A DNA stretch of 64,000 bases from Talpa occidentalis (Eukaryota; Chordata; Mammalia; Eulipotyphla; Talpidae): NCBI RefSeq assembly GCF_014898055.3, contig NW_023604861.1, positions 95,792,083 to 95,856,082 on the forward strand, written 5' to 3'. Both the position numbers and the translations under genes were made by a program. Below the pieces are notes generated by a model that saw only the letters and a list, made by a program, of their open reading frames with translations, was not told the origin of the DNA and ran no database searches. Shown one piece after another: positions 44,745 to 54,755 of the stretch (positions are counted from its first letter, which is position 1; every line of letters begins with the position of its first letter).

Positions 44745-45206
44745 GGAGGGTAGCTGTTACCCTGTTGACAGAAGTAAGTGGCAGCATCTTCAGGCTCCAG
44801 GCTGCTGATGGTGAGAGTGAAATCTGTCCCAGACCCACTGCCACTGAAGCAGGATGGGACCCCGGGTTGCAAACTGGATGCACCATAGATCAGGAGCTTA
44901 GGAGCGTTCCCTGGTTTCTGCTGATACCATTGTAAATTAGTACTAACACTCTGACTAGCCCGGCAGGTGATGGTGACTCTGTCTCCTGCAGATGCAGACA
45001 TGGAGAGTGGAGACTGGCTCATCTGGATGTCACACCCGGCCCCTGGGATGGAAACAGAAAACACACCCACACTGTCATCCTATCATGAGAGACTTCCCTT
45101 AGGGCCAGGGGTCCTGCCCTCCTGGGCCTGCTCAACTCCTGGTGTTTCCTTCCTCACCTGGGAGCCAGAGCAGCAGGAGGCTGAGGAGCTGAGCAGGGGC
45201 CCTCAT
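44745..45206 (-). CDS. IGKV: IGKV1-like V-kappa segment with extra FR3 Cys
   Basis: Exon 1 (45206..45158) encodes [16 protein letters not shown]; 115-bp intron. Exon 2 (45042..44745, 298 bp) gives [16 protein letters not shown], Cys23, CDR1 [11 protein letters not shown], Trp35, FR2 [18 protein letters not shown]2 GASSLQP, Cys88 and germline CDR3 QQGNSYPP. In FR3 the normally invariant Arg61 is Cys (VPSCFSGSG), creating a third cysteine in the domain; Arg61 usually forms a salt bridge with Asp82. The frame is open and signals are intact, so it is a candidate functional gene whose folding may suffer. Germline CDR3 and RSS equal those of the gene at 62796. Confidence 0.93.
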
Positions 45207-45254
45207 GTCCATGCTGGGTCCTGCCTGGTCTGACCCTCAGGGGCTGGGGCAGAC

Positions 45255-45300
45255 TATGAATAGTGTGGAGGGAGGGGCTGTGCTCTGGGAACATGCAAAT
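45255..45300 (-). promoter_or_regulatory. V1 promoter: octamer and CTATTCATAGTC box
   Basis: Octamer ATTTGCAT (45293-45300), 87 bp upstream of the ATG, with the CTATTCATAGTC box at about 45253-45264. Confidence 0.8.
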
Positions 45301-45399
45301 GAGCAGGGGCGGGGCAGTGGGCACAGCTGCAGGGGCTGATCTCAGCAGCACAGAGGCAGGGACTCCCCAGTGACCAGGTGCCCCCAAGGCAGCAAAATT

Positions 45400-46569
45400 T
45401 GTATTTTTTCTTGGGGAAAACATTGTAATTTCCATCTATTTTTCTATGAATATACTGTTCCTGTGGTATCTTTAAGATTCACGATATAAAGAGAGGTAGA
45501 GTATATATACATCTCCACTATAAAAAAATACAAAGTCTTAACATTTGCTATTACACGGATGGAATGGAGGGGTTATGGTAAGCAAAATAGGTCAGAAGGA
45601 AAAGACAAAACCTGGATAATTACAATACATGTTGAATATGAAAAAAACAAGGGAATAAATAAGACTAATAAAACAAACCCTGGAAGTCTAATAGTAGAAC
45701 TGAGATTACAAGAGGGAGAATTTAGTGTTGGGAGCAAAACGGGGAACATTGGAGTATGGGTGGGGGATCGTGGGTGCTCTGGTGATGGCTGTGGGTAATA
45801 ATATTGATTTAAAGAGGTGTGAGCTTATACCCCCACATTACATACAGCGATAAAAGCCAACATCATTTCAATAAAAACAATAGAATTGAAAAAAAAAGAT
45901 TCACCATAGGCTTTATTTATTTCCTATCTCTCCATATAACACAGGGATAAGAGTATAACACTCTAATATATAGCAAAGACTCTTTTAATTCATTATGTGG
46001 ACATTAGTGAGGTCAATAAGACTTCCTATTTGCTATGATTCCCTGACATTCCTGGTGTGAAAAATTATCATCACTGCCAGTCAGAGAGGCAGTCAGGTGG
46101 CAAGACAATCAGCAGTGTGGGTGTCAAGAGTAGTAAGAGCCCTGACACTGAGCATCCTCCCTGCTGACTTCCTCTCCAGCTAAGCCACATGTCCCCCCAC
46201 ATATAAGGTCCTGTCCCACTACATCTACCTCAGCCCCAAGGTCAAGGTGTTCTCCCCCCACATCTGACAGTCTCCTCCCTACCCTGTGCTATGTCATCAC
46301 ACAGACCTGAGCACACACCCTGGTCTCCCTGGACTGTAGCTCACATCCCTCATCCTCCTCCCCAGGTGCTCCCTTCTGAGCTGAGGTCCTCCCAGATCAA
46401 CTCCTCAGTGATCCCTGGGGTAAACTGTGTCCCTGCACCTGCACATTCCCTCACCGCCATGTCTCCTCCAGATCCCAGGAGACAGCAAATCTAGTCTCAG
46501 AGTGAGGAGGGGTCTCCCTGCCCACTCCCTTCTCTTCTCATGCTGCCAGGACGCTGCCTTCAGTGCTTG
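45400..46569. other. Intergenic DNA, 46000-46560 shared with 48500-49020
   Basis: 45450-45900 looks like a degraded L1 3' end ('ttattacacggatggaatgg', 'gtcagaaggaaaagacaaa', terminal A-rich run at 45885-45898), plus strand, low confidence. 46000-46560 is the V1 5' distal flank repeated at 7550-8040 and 48500-49020. Confidence 0.45.
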
Positions 46570-46960
46570 TCTTAGATATATTTCAGACAGGTAATCGTGA
46601 AAAGATGCTCCACATCATATCTCATCAGGAAATGCAATTAAGACAGCACCCCTTTAGTATGCCTAAGTCTAGAACACAGTTACACCTGTTCAGGACATGA
46701 GGGTGCCCCATAAATGCCTTATTCATAAATTCCAGAATTTGGGAGTGTCCAGGTGTTCTTCAGTGGGCAGTAAATTTAGGCATGAACTGTGGCTCACCCA
46801 GAAACAGGACCTTATGTAGCACTAAAAGAAACAAGTTTATAATCTAGAGAAGACACTTAAATGTCTCTCACAATGAAGAAATCAACCTGAAGAAAGCAAC
46901 ATACTGATTGCATCTGAAGGACATTCAGGGGAAGGGGACCCTGGGGATAGAAGTGACAGC
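46570..46960 (+). repeat. Ancient L1 3'-end fragment
   Basis: Short copy of the cassette L1 relic: 'tcatcaggaaatgcaatt', 'ttattcataaattccagaat', 'gtgttcttcagtgggcagta'. Confidence 0.5.
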
Positions 46961-47596
46961 AGTGGTGTCAGGGGCTATGACTGTGGGGGGAGACTAGCAG
47001 GTGGAGCATGGAGGAATTTGAAGGCAGTGAAACTGCTCTGTGGACATTGTCATGGTGCACACCTGGCCTGGTCAGTTCCAAACCCTTAGACTGCACCCGT
47101 AGGTGTGAGTCCTCTTGTAACTAGGGGTTTGGGTCCAGCAGGTACAGCACTTACACCACTGTGTGGGGGAGGGTGAGAGCAGAAAAGACGGGATCTTGTG
47201 TTTGTGTTGGAGGAGGTATTATGGGAAATCCCAGTCATTATGCTAAATTTTGATGGGAACATAAATATGCTCTAGTAAAGTAATACTTATTGAAAACAGT
47301 TTTTGCTTTAACTATCCCGAGTGGCTCCTATCCCACTGTATGACCCTGACTGGTGTTGTAACCTGGCAGCTGAGGTGTAATCACCTCTATCTCTATGAAA
47401 ACAACAGAGTCACTCTCCTCTCAAGCTGTTGGGCTGAAGAGAGGAAAGAGTGTTAGGGGTCAAGGAGTTTCCCTGCTCCTTCTACCAGAAACCTCCAGCC
47501 TTTCTGTGGGTGATGACATCTGAGATGTGCTCTCAGAAGACAGGGCACCAGGAGGAGCAGTTGGGCTGCCCAGCCTCACACAGCTGCTCCCTGGGT
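46961..47596. other. Immediate 3' flank of V1 gene at 47625
   Basis: Cassette flank comparable to 1870-2478 and 56180-56360. No gene. Confidence 0.55.
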
Positions 47597-47624
47597 GGTT
47601 TTTGTTTAGGCTTGTAACACTGTG
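47597..47624 (-). promoter_or_regulatory. 12-spacer RSS of V1 gene at 47625
   Basis: Heptamer CACAGTG (47618-47624), 12-bp spacer, nonamer ACAAAAACC (47597-47605); consensus. Confidence 0.95.
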
Positions 47625-48087
47625 GGAGGGTAGCTATCATGCTGCAGACAGAAGTAAGTGGCAGCATCTTCAGGCTCCAGGCTGCTGATGGTGAGAGCGA
47701 AATCTGTCCCAGACCCACTGCCACTGAAGCGGGATGGGACCCCGGGATGCAAATTGGATGCTTGGTGGATCAGGGGCTTAGGAGCTTTCCCTTGTTTCTG
47801 CTGAAACCAAGCTAACCAACTGTTAACACTCTGACTGGCCGGGCAGGAGATGGTGATTCTGTCTCCTGGAAATGCAGACACGGAGGGTGGAGACTGGGTC
47901 AACTGGATGTCACACCAGGCTCCTGGGATGGAAACAGAAAACACAGCCACACTGTCATCCTGTCATCAGAGGACTTCCCTGAGGGCCAGGGGTCCTGCCC
48001 ACCCAGGGCTGATCAACTCCTGGTGTTTCCTTCCTCACCTGGGAGCCAGAGCAGCAGGAGGCTGAGGAGCTGAGCAGGGGCCCTCAT
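47625..48087 (-). CDS. IGKV: IGKV1-like V-kappa segment, apparently functional
   Basis: Exon 1 (48087..48039) encodes [16 protein letters not shown]; 116-bp intron. Exon 2 (47922..47625, 298 bp) gives [16 protein letters not shown], Cys23, CDR1 [11 protein letters not shown], Trp35, FR2 [18 protein letters not shown]2 QASNLHP, Cys88 and germline CDR3 [10 protein letters not shown] residues differ from the V1 norm at several places (Phe36, Gln40, Pro46, Ala in DFALT), and CDR1 opens with Pro instead of Arg. All critical residues and signals remain. It is the most divergent of the intact V1 genes here. Confidence 0.95.
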
Positions 48088-48133
48088 GTCCATGCTGGGT
48101 CCTGCCTGGACTGACCCTCAGGGGCTGGGGCAG

Positions 48134-48181
48134 ACTATGAATAGTGTGGAGGGAGGGGCTGTGCTCTGGAAACATGCAAAT
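48134..48181 (-). promoter_or_regulatory. V1 promoter: octamer and CTATTCATAGTC box
   Basis: Octamer ATTTGCAT (48174-48181), 87 bp upstream of the ATG, with the usual downstream box at about 48134-48146. Confidence 0.8.
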
Positions 48182-48239
48182 GAGCAGGGGCGGGGCAGTG
48201 GGCACAGCTGCAGAGGATTTAGGGGGATTTATCTCAAGA

Positions 48240-50735
48240 ATAGCACAGAGGCAGCAACTCCATACGTCCAGTTTCCTGTAGAACAGCAACAATTTGCCTA
48301 CAGAGAAATTATGTCTACCTGAAGAAAACAGGACAGATTCTCATCTTCTGCCCTGCAAGTGTAGTGTTCTTTTGGCTTCTTCAATATTTATATCATGCTT
48401 TCCTTCCTATTCTCCATATATTACAGGTCTAAAAATTTAACAAATTGATCTCATGTGTTTATGAGAATATTTTATTGAGCTTAATCAGATTTTCTTTTGA
48501 TTTTGATTCCCTGATATTCCTGGTATAAGAAATTATCATCACTGCCAATTAGAGGTGCAGTGATTTGGAATGGCAGTAGAAAGGGTTGGTGTTATGAATT
48601 CTAAGTGCCCAGATATTGAGTATCTCCCATGCTGACCTCTCATCTCCAGCTAAGCCTTATACCCCTCCACATATGAGGCCCTGTCCACCTCGACCCCAAG
48701 GTCAGGAGTGTTCTCCCCCCACATCTGACAGTCTCCTCCCTCCCCAGTGCTTTGCCATCAACAGATCCGAGCACACGCCCCGGTCCCTTGGACTGTAGCT
48801 CATGTCCTTATCCTCCTCCCCAGGTGCTCCCTTCTGAGCTGAGGTCCTCCCAGACCAACTCCTTAGTGATCCCTGGGGTCAACTGTGTCCCTGCACCGTG
48901 CACGGTCCCCCATCACCACGTCTCCCCCGAGTCCCAGGAGACAGCAGCTCTAGTCTCAGGGTGAGGTGGGGTCTCCCTGCCCAGCTCCCTTCATTTCTCA
49001 TGCTGCAAGGATGCTGCCCTCAATGCAAAGCCTGCCCCCACATGCAGCCTCTGAGCACATCCTCCTGTGTGTCCTGTTCCATCCCCACCCTCCCAGCGTG
49101 ACCCTGGAGCAAACAGACCTGCTGGACAGCAAAGAGCAGGATGAGGAGACACTCCAGGGACTGGACTCTGAGGCGCCTCAGCCTATGTGTGAAGCAGGAT
49201 GACCCGGGGGTTGAGGGTGGGTGGTTTAGAACAGGAAGTGGTACCAGACATACTGAAGCCTCCAAAGAGGGATGTCAAGGAGATGTACTCTGATGGAGGA
49301 GGGGGAGTGAATAAAAAGAGAAAAGGGGATGTTATTGCAGAGATGACCCAGTCCTGTTCCCCCCACAAGATCCTGGAGACCACATAGCCCCAGGGCAGGT
49401 GCAGCACATGGGACACTCATATCCACAGTGGTGACAGGAGGAGGGCTTGGCTGCTGTGCTGTGATGCTGAGCCAGTCAGTATCCAGATCTCCAGCCCCTG
49501 ATCCTGCCTGGCATCATCCCAGGGGACCACCAGGGAGCAGGAGCCTGGGAGCTGGCTCTGTGTTTTGCTGATTTCAGCGTGGGGGATGTGGGTAAACGTT
49601 TCCTCATGTTTCCTCATGCAGCTGTGACCCTCTCCTGGGACATAATGATGAATTGGGAACTGGACCACAGAGTCTCCACTGGTGGCATCTAGGAGGGGAA
49701 GCAAACAATGACATCCCCTAACATCAGTACCAAGCAGATATTTCATCACTTAGATTTATTTATGATCAGGATAAAAAAACAGACTAGTCTTACTTTCAAA
49801 TAAATGCCTGCTTTTCAAGTAAATAAGCTAAGAATGAAAGACGAGTTCTCCATCCACAGCAAAGTGAGAATAGGAGAAAGAAGAGAGACAAAGCTGGGGT
49901 TCCCATGTCCCTGAGAGGCCTCTTGAGTGTCCTCCTACTCAGAGACTGTGGGGATGGCTCTGGGGACACAGCCAAGCAGGCCTAGAGCACGGTGGCCTCC
50001 ATCAAAGGCACAGACACCGGGCAGATTTACTCGTGCTCAGCACACTGGAGCTCCTCCTGATGTCTCAAGACCCCAGAGACTCTTCAAATCTTAGGGGCTT
50101 CCTTAGATACATGGACAGCATCACTCTTACTCTCCCAGGATTTCCAACATAGGCCTGGGGCTTATGTTTACTGTGGGTTTGCTGCCCTCTACGGGCAGTT
50201 TTATGACACGACAGCTTAAGGATAGTTGATGTGGGGCCTCAAAGAATCTTGCCTGTTTCCACTGCTATTTATGAAGCTGACACTGTAGCTAGACTATCAG
50301 CAGCACAGACTCTGTGGGCGCACCAGATGATTCCTCTTCTAGATAACTGGCAACCTAGGTGAGAACAGAAGGATCATATGTGACCAGGAATTCAGAATAC
50401 ATGTTTGTGACATGACCGTTAAGGGCCAGGATCTGGGATTCAAGTGAGTGAGATGCCAAAGATGTGCTTTGGAAAAAGGGAAAGAGGGCAGGACAGACCT
50501 GCAGGAGGAATGGTGGCCTGGGGTAGGAAGCAGAACTCTCCTGGTCTAGGTCTGTCAATCCAGCCTCCTTCCTCCTTCCAGAAACATTCCAGTGCAGCTC
50601 TGAGACCAGAGGTAAGAAGCACAGGTGAGAATCACAGTGGTTTGTTAACACTTGAAATATAGCTGGGACAACTAAGAAGCAGTTCATTATTTTAAGTAAT
50701 TCTATTTTAAATGTATAGAGCCGCCTGTGGTTTGT
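48240..50735. other. Intergenic block duplicated at 7550-9760
   Basis: No gene. Aligned with 7550-9760 through landmarks such as 'gagcacatcctcctgtgtgt', 'aggagcctgggagctgg', 'ttagatttatttatgatcag' and 'gattcctcttct'. Includes a candidate CTCF site at 50182-50195. Confidence 0.55.
50182..50195 (-). promoter_or_regulatory. Candidate CTCF core motif, minus strand
   Basis: On the minus strand CCCGTAGAGGGCAG fits the CTCF core (CCASYAGRKGGCRS) at 13 of 14 positions. The paralogue near 9160 is degraded. CTCF sites organise V-kappa looping in mouse and human, but occupancy here is unknown. Confidence 0.35.
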
Positions 50736-51410
50736 GTGTGTTATGTTGGGTGGTGCACTTTTGTCACAGTGCAATCCCCAGGGAAAGGGGAGGTTCCAGA
50801 TTCCCTGCCCCACCCCAGGAAGCGCACAGCTGAGCAGCAAGGGAGAGCTAGAAAAGACTGGGAAGAGGACTTGGAAGAGAGAAGAAGGAAGAAGGAGCAG
50901 ACCAGGAGGAGGCATGTGGAGCAGAGAGACATGTAAAGAAGAAACCATGCTCGCTTCTTGGCCTTTGACCTGTACCAGGAACTGGGGGGACATATTTGAG
51001 AGACAGAGAGGGTGGTGAGAGTCACCCAGGGAGGCTAACAATGGCAGCTTTTTTCTTGATGCGCATGTAGGTTTTATTCTTTTCCCAGCAGACTTGCCTG
51101 CCCTTTTCCTATGCTCTCCACCAGAATTGCCCTGGTATTGTGGCAAACTCTCGGGCCTCAGTGCCCAAGCTTTGGGCCAGCCCTCTTTGGCTGGGCATTT
51201 ACCCACCAGGGGATGGGTAACTTTGGGTACTTGATTTGGAACTTTATTTTTTCCCTTTTCTGTGTTGTACACTAATTGTATTGAAGTTCCTTTCCAGTAA
51301 GGGTATTACACACTAGAGTATCTTTTGTCTTGATATCAAAAGATGGCAGAACCTATTTAGGGGAGACAGGTTAGGGGCTTTTGAGGTAGCCCCAGCCTGC
51401 CCTAAAACAA
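50736..51410 (+). repeat. LTR-like interspersed repeat, copy 2
   Basis: Begins TGTTATGTTGG and ends AAAACAACA (TG...CA). It interrupts the block that elsewhere joins the 9760 and 19720 equivalents. Parallel to 27033-27660. Has late polyadenylation-like A/T-rich sequence at 51241-51310. Probably a solo LTR; family not identified. The long minus-strand open frame across it (51272..50355) ignores the repeat boundary and is not a gene. Confidence 0.5.
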
Positions 51411-51838
51411 CAGGGCACTGGAAACATAATCAGACAAATGCACTGAAGTCCTTCTTTGTATAAAAAGTATCATTGGAGATCCTGGTTCCATTAGTCCCAA
51501 ATGGTGGGTGTGAAAGGAAGTCATTTGCAAACTACAGTTAGAATTGTATAGTGAGATGAGGAGGAGATAAGCAGTAAGGACTATTCTTTCTTTGGGTGAA
51601 AGGTGTATTTCATCCAATCAGGACAGTTGTCCTTGTCACTCTCCACCCTTACTTCAACTCCCAGTTACCTTCTCATTGTGGATTCTGAGTTTCAACCCCT
51701 CCTAGGCTAGGAGACCTGAGTTTCACCCAAGACTAGCAACAGAAGCCTCAGATTCCTCCCCCGTTCCAGCTGCACATTCCCTGTGGGAAATTCTCCTTTT
51801 GCCCAAGAGCAGATTAATATCCATGGTGCTGATACTCA
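51411..51838. other. Block paralogous to 19720-20260
   Basis: Close match in order and spacing to 19720-20260 ('ggatcctggtcccattaatc' against 'gatcctggttccattagtcc'). No gene. Confidence 0.55.
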
Positions 51839-51853
51839 CACAAAGGAACTACT

Positions 51854-52118
51854 TTTTTTTTTTTAAAGATTTATTTATTTATTTATTTATACAAGCACTG
51901 GGTACAGTCAGAAGCGTGGGAGGGTGAGAGAATTCACCAGAGCCAGAGCAGGGAGCACAACGATTAAGTACATCGCTGAGGGGAGCAGCAGGGGCGGCAG
52001 AAGAGGTCTGCATGCCATGTGAGACCCTCGCCCAGCGGGCAGGTATTGAACCGGCTTTGCAGAGGCTTCAGGCAGCTTCCCAACCCAGCACTTAGCCGCT
52101 GCGCCACTGGGGAGGCCC
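51854..52118 (-). mobile_element. tRNA-derived SINE, minus strand
   Basis: T-rich tail complement then GATTTATTTATTTATTTATT at the left, CACTGGGGAGGCCC head complement at the right. Perfect 15-bp duplication CACAAAGGAACTACT at 51839-51853 and 52119-52133. Confidence 0.95.
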
Positions 52119-52133
52119 CACAAAGGAACTACT

Positions 52134-52759
52134 CTTGAAGTGAACCTTAGTGCTAATGTGGCATAAAAAATGTTGAGGTTTAAGTACAGACTCAATCTGC
52201 CACTCCATGAACCCAGGATAACCAACCTATCCCTAGATCTAGGCACATCCTGGCTAGTCATGATCATCCACATTTATGTCTATTTACTTATAAATGTGCA
52301 ACTGTAATGCCCCCAAAAGAAATCAGCTGGATTCTGTATAAATTTTACTTACTACTTTGAACTTAACAAAAATGATGCATTAGACTTGTAATTACACTTG
52401 CCATGGATTCACCTATCTGGGAATGAACAGTTATCGGCGACATGGTTTGTTTCCTGAACCAGGAGCAGGACAGGAGGCTTGGTCCATCCAACTGTTCTTT
52501 CACTTCTGTCACACTCTGAATGTAATGAATGTTATACATGTAAACAGCTTGATCCATGGTAGGTGAGATATCACTTTGGAACACTATATTAAGTGAAATC
52601 TATTCAAAACACATTATGTTTATAAACCTTCAATTAAAATATATTATTGTGATTCATTTTCAGTTAATGACCAAGCACTGTGAAAATAATGCATTCATTT
52701 ATTAAATAATTTTAAATAATTTATTAAATAATTTCTTATGACAATACAGAAACAAATTT
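52134..52759. other. Unrecognised A/T-rich DNA
   Basis: No gene or known repeat seen. A short direct repeat 'tttattaaataatttaaat' style lies at 52697-52735. Confidence 0.4.
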
Positions 52760-53690
52760 GCCATATTGTAACACAGGGCTGAAATCAAAGGCTTTTACAG
52801 GAGGAGGAGGAGCAGGTGAGGATGAAGAGCCCAGGAAAATACAGACAAAGTATCTGTGGGGTGGAGACTCTAATAGGAAATGTAAGGGAATGCAGAAGCA
52901 GCCCCCATGATTCAGTGTTTTCAAGGATTCGGTGTTTTCAAGGATTCAGTGTTTTTGAGGATTCAGCATTTTCCAGGACTCAGGATTCCTGGGTCAATCA
53001 TTCCTGCCCCCACTAGAAGGCTGTTGCAGGCCTCCTGAGGACTTGGAGGCTTTGCAGGTAGGCAAGCAACTGAAACTTTTCCCTGCTTTGCTGCTGTTAC
53101 GGCCTGCAAGGGAAGGACCCCAGGGCTGGGCACCTCACTGAGCTGTGTAAGTGTGGGCCACTTGCTGGGTCCTTTGGCTGCTGCAGCTGCTGTCCCCAGT
53201 GTTGCTAATCTGGTGCTGAGCTGGCACACCTCATCAGCTCTAGTGAGCATCTCCTGCTGCATCTTCTGCTGTGGTTGTGAGTTTGATCCCAATCTATTGT
53301 CTGGCTACCATGTGCTCCAGGCTCTCAGTGGTGGGAAGATGCCATCTTGTCTCTTCTGTTCGGACTGGGGGTTCCACTTCTCAGTGATAGGAAGATTTCA
53401 TTTTGGGAATGTGACCTTTTGTTTGGCATAGGCATTCCGCACCTTCAGTAGCAGGAAGATGCCATCATATATGACTTTTGTTTAGGATTTCAAAACACTG
53501 GATATGCTTTGGGTGAAATAACTGGCCATTTGTGCCCTCAGTGACTCTTTGTTTTCCCTTTGTTAAATAAATCCCATTATTGTTGTTTTCTGAACTTGAG
53601 TGGTCTTGCAACTGTGCTCGTGGGTGAAGAACTCAGTGACCAGTAAGCTGTTTCGGCACTCTCCTTGGCCAGCTTTAGCTTCCCATATTG
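52760..53690 (+). repeat. LTR-like repeat with internal minisatellite
   Basis: Non-duplicated segment with an A/T polyadenylation region (TTTGTTAAATAAATCCCATT at about 53561-53580). This is followed by a GT-rich end (53580-53640) like R-U5 of an LTR. It also has internally repeated 'aggaagatgccatc' motifs at 53334-53347 and 53453-53466. No internal viral coding recognised. Could be a solo LTR; boundaries unsure. Confidence 0.4.
52909..52976. repeat. 17-bp minisatellite, four units
   Basis: Four contiguous 17-bp units starting GATTC: GATTCAGTGTTTTCAAG, GATTCGGTGTTTTCAAG, GATTCAGTGTTTTTGAG, GATTCAGCATTTTCCAG, followed by a decaying half unit. Confidence 0.9.
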
Positions 53691-54095
53691 CCCAGTATCA
53701 ATATCTCATCTGAAATTGTTTTCAGGTTAATTAATCTTAACATCCTTGCCATTTGGGAGAGAATGTTGTTCTGGATTTTTCTCTTACCTATGGTAAATTT
53801 CATGGTCTTCATTTTTCAGTTTATGGTGTTTGTTTTAAAAACCACTCTGAAATTACAAAAACACCCACAACACTCAGAAAATGCATTAGAAGCAAATCAA
53901 GTTTTCTTGGCATTGAAATATTGTATTCGTTGTAAATTATCTAAATATTTGAATACTAAAAATGGTCCAGACCCCTCAGGAGCTACTTCCCTTTGTTCTC
54001 CACCATCTTCCACTGACACTGACTCACTGAATCTTCTGTGTCTGCTCATGAGACAAAAGGAACCCAAGTGGGCATCTGGTACAGGCCACAAGAGA
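53691..54095. other. Flank of a V2 remnant
   Basis: 53968-54090 repeats 54612-54720 (V2 3' flank: 'ctccaccatcttccactgac' and 'gacaaaaggaacccaagtgg'). 53691-53967 unrecognised. Confidence 0.5.
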
Positions 54096-54187
54096 GGTTT
54101 CTGTGCAAGGCTGAACCACTGTGGGAGGATCATGGCTCCTTTGCATGCAGAGATATATAGACTTCAACATCCTCAGCCTCCACCCAA
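54096..54187 (-). pseudogene. IGKV: IGKV2 3' remnant: RSS plus last ~64 bp of V exon
   Basis: Contains a recombination signal with nonamer ACAGAAACC (54096-54104), 12-bp spacer and consensus heptamer CACAGTG (54117-54123). This abuts only the end of a V2 exon (54124..54187: codons for VEAEDVEVY, then a lesion where Tyr-Cys is expected). Everything 5' of this is missing; similarity stops at about 54188. The flank duplicates that of the V2 pseudogene at 54756, so a unit was partly duplicated or deleted. No leader or promoter. Confidence 0.85.
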
Positions 54188-54727
54188 GTCAAAACTGGGT
54201 ATTGTCATCTAGTTCTCCCAGAGAATAGCTTGTGTAGAATGTTTTCCCAACCATATGATGGAGAAGATAGTTTAAGTAATAAAGATGTAGGAAATTGAGA
54301 AGATGGGAAAATGCCAATTTAGCAAAATTACCCAATATTATGCTATGAAAAACATATACAAACTGGTAAATTCCATTATGTTTTAAACTTCATTTGCAAA
54401 ATAGCTATCAGTTGTCTGGTTAGGAGGCTGACTACATGTCACTGACCAATGCAGGCCAGGCAGGGAGCAGCTGTCCCTTTCACCACAGGGGCTGTTCCCA
54501 TTCCCAGGCTACCCAGGCTCCCTGCTCCCTGGCCTCTTCCAGGCCAAGATGTGCAGGTGACAGGACTTGACAGCTAATGTCTCTGGTGGGGCTGAGGCGC
54601 TCATGGTTCAGGAGCTACTTTCCTTTATTCTCCACCATCTTCCACTGACACTGACTCACTGAATCTAGTGTGTCTTCTCATGAGACAAAAGGAACCCAAG
54701 TGGGCATCTGGTACAGGCCATGAGGGA
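54188..54727. other. V2 3' flank, paralogous to 20650-21139
   Basis: Non-coding, closely parallel to 20650-21139. Confidence 0.6.
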
Positions 54728-54755
54728 AGTTTTTGTTCAAGGCTGAACTGCTTTG
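54728..54755 (-). promoter_or_regulatory. RSS of V2 pseudogene, destroyed heptamer
   Basis: Nonamer ACAAAAACT (54728-54736) and 12-bp spacer kept. Heptamer CAAAGCA (54749-54755) differs from CACAGTG at three positions including the third base, so RAG cleavage is not expected. Confidence 0.9.

Noticed and set aside
50355..51272. 305-codon open frame on the minus strand, the longest in the window
   Set aside because: It runs across the boundary between V flank and an LTR-like repeat, has low-complexity Ser/Leu/Pro composition, and the paralogue at 27047-27474 does not keep the frame.
53688..54212. 174-codon open frame on the plus strand
   Set aside because: It passes antisense through a V2 3' flank and the orphan RSS. 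The duplicated flank at 54612-54720 does not preserve it.
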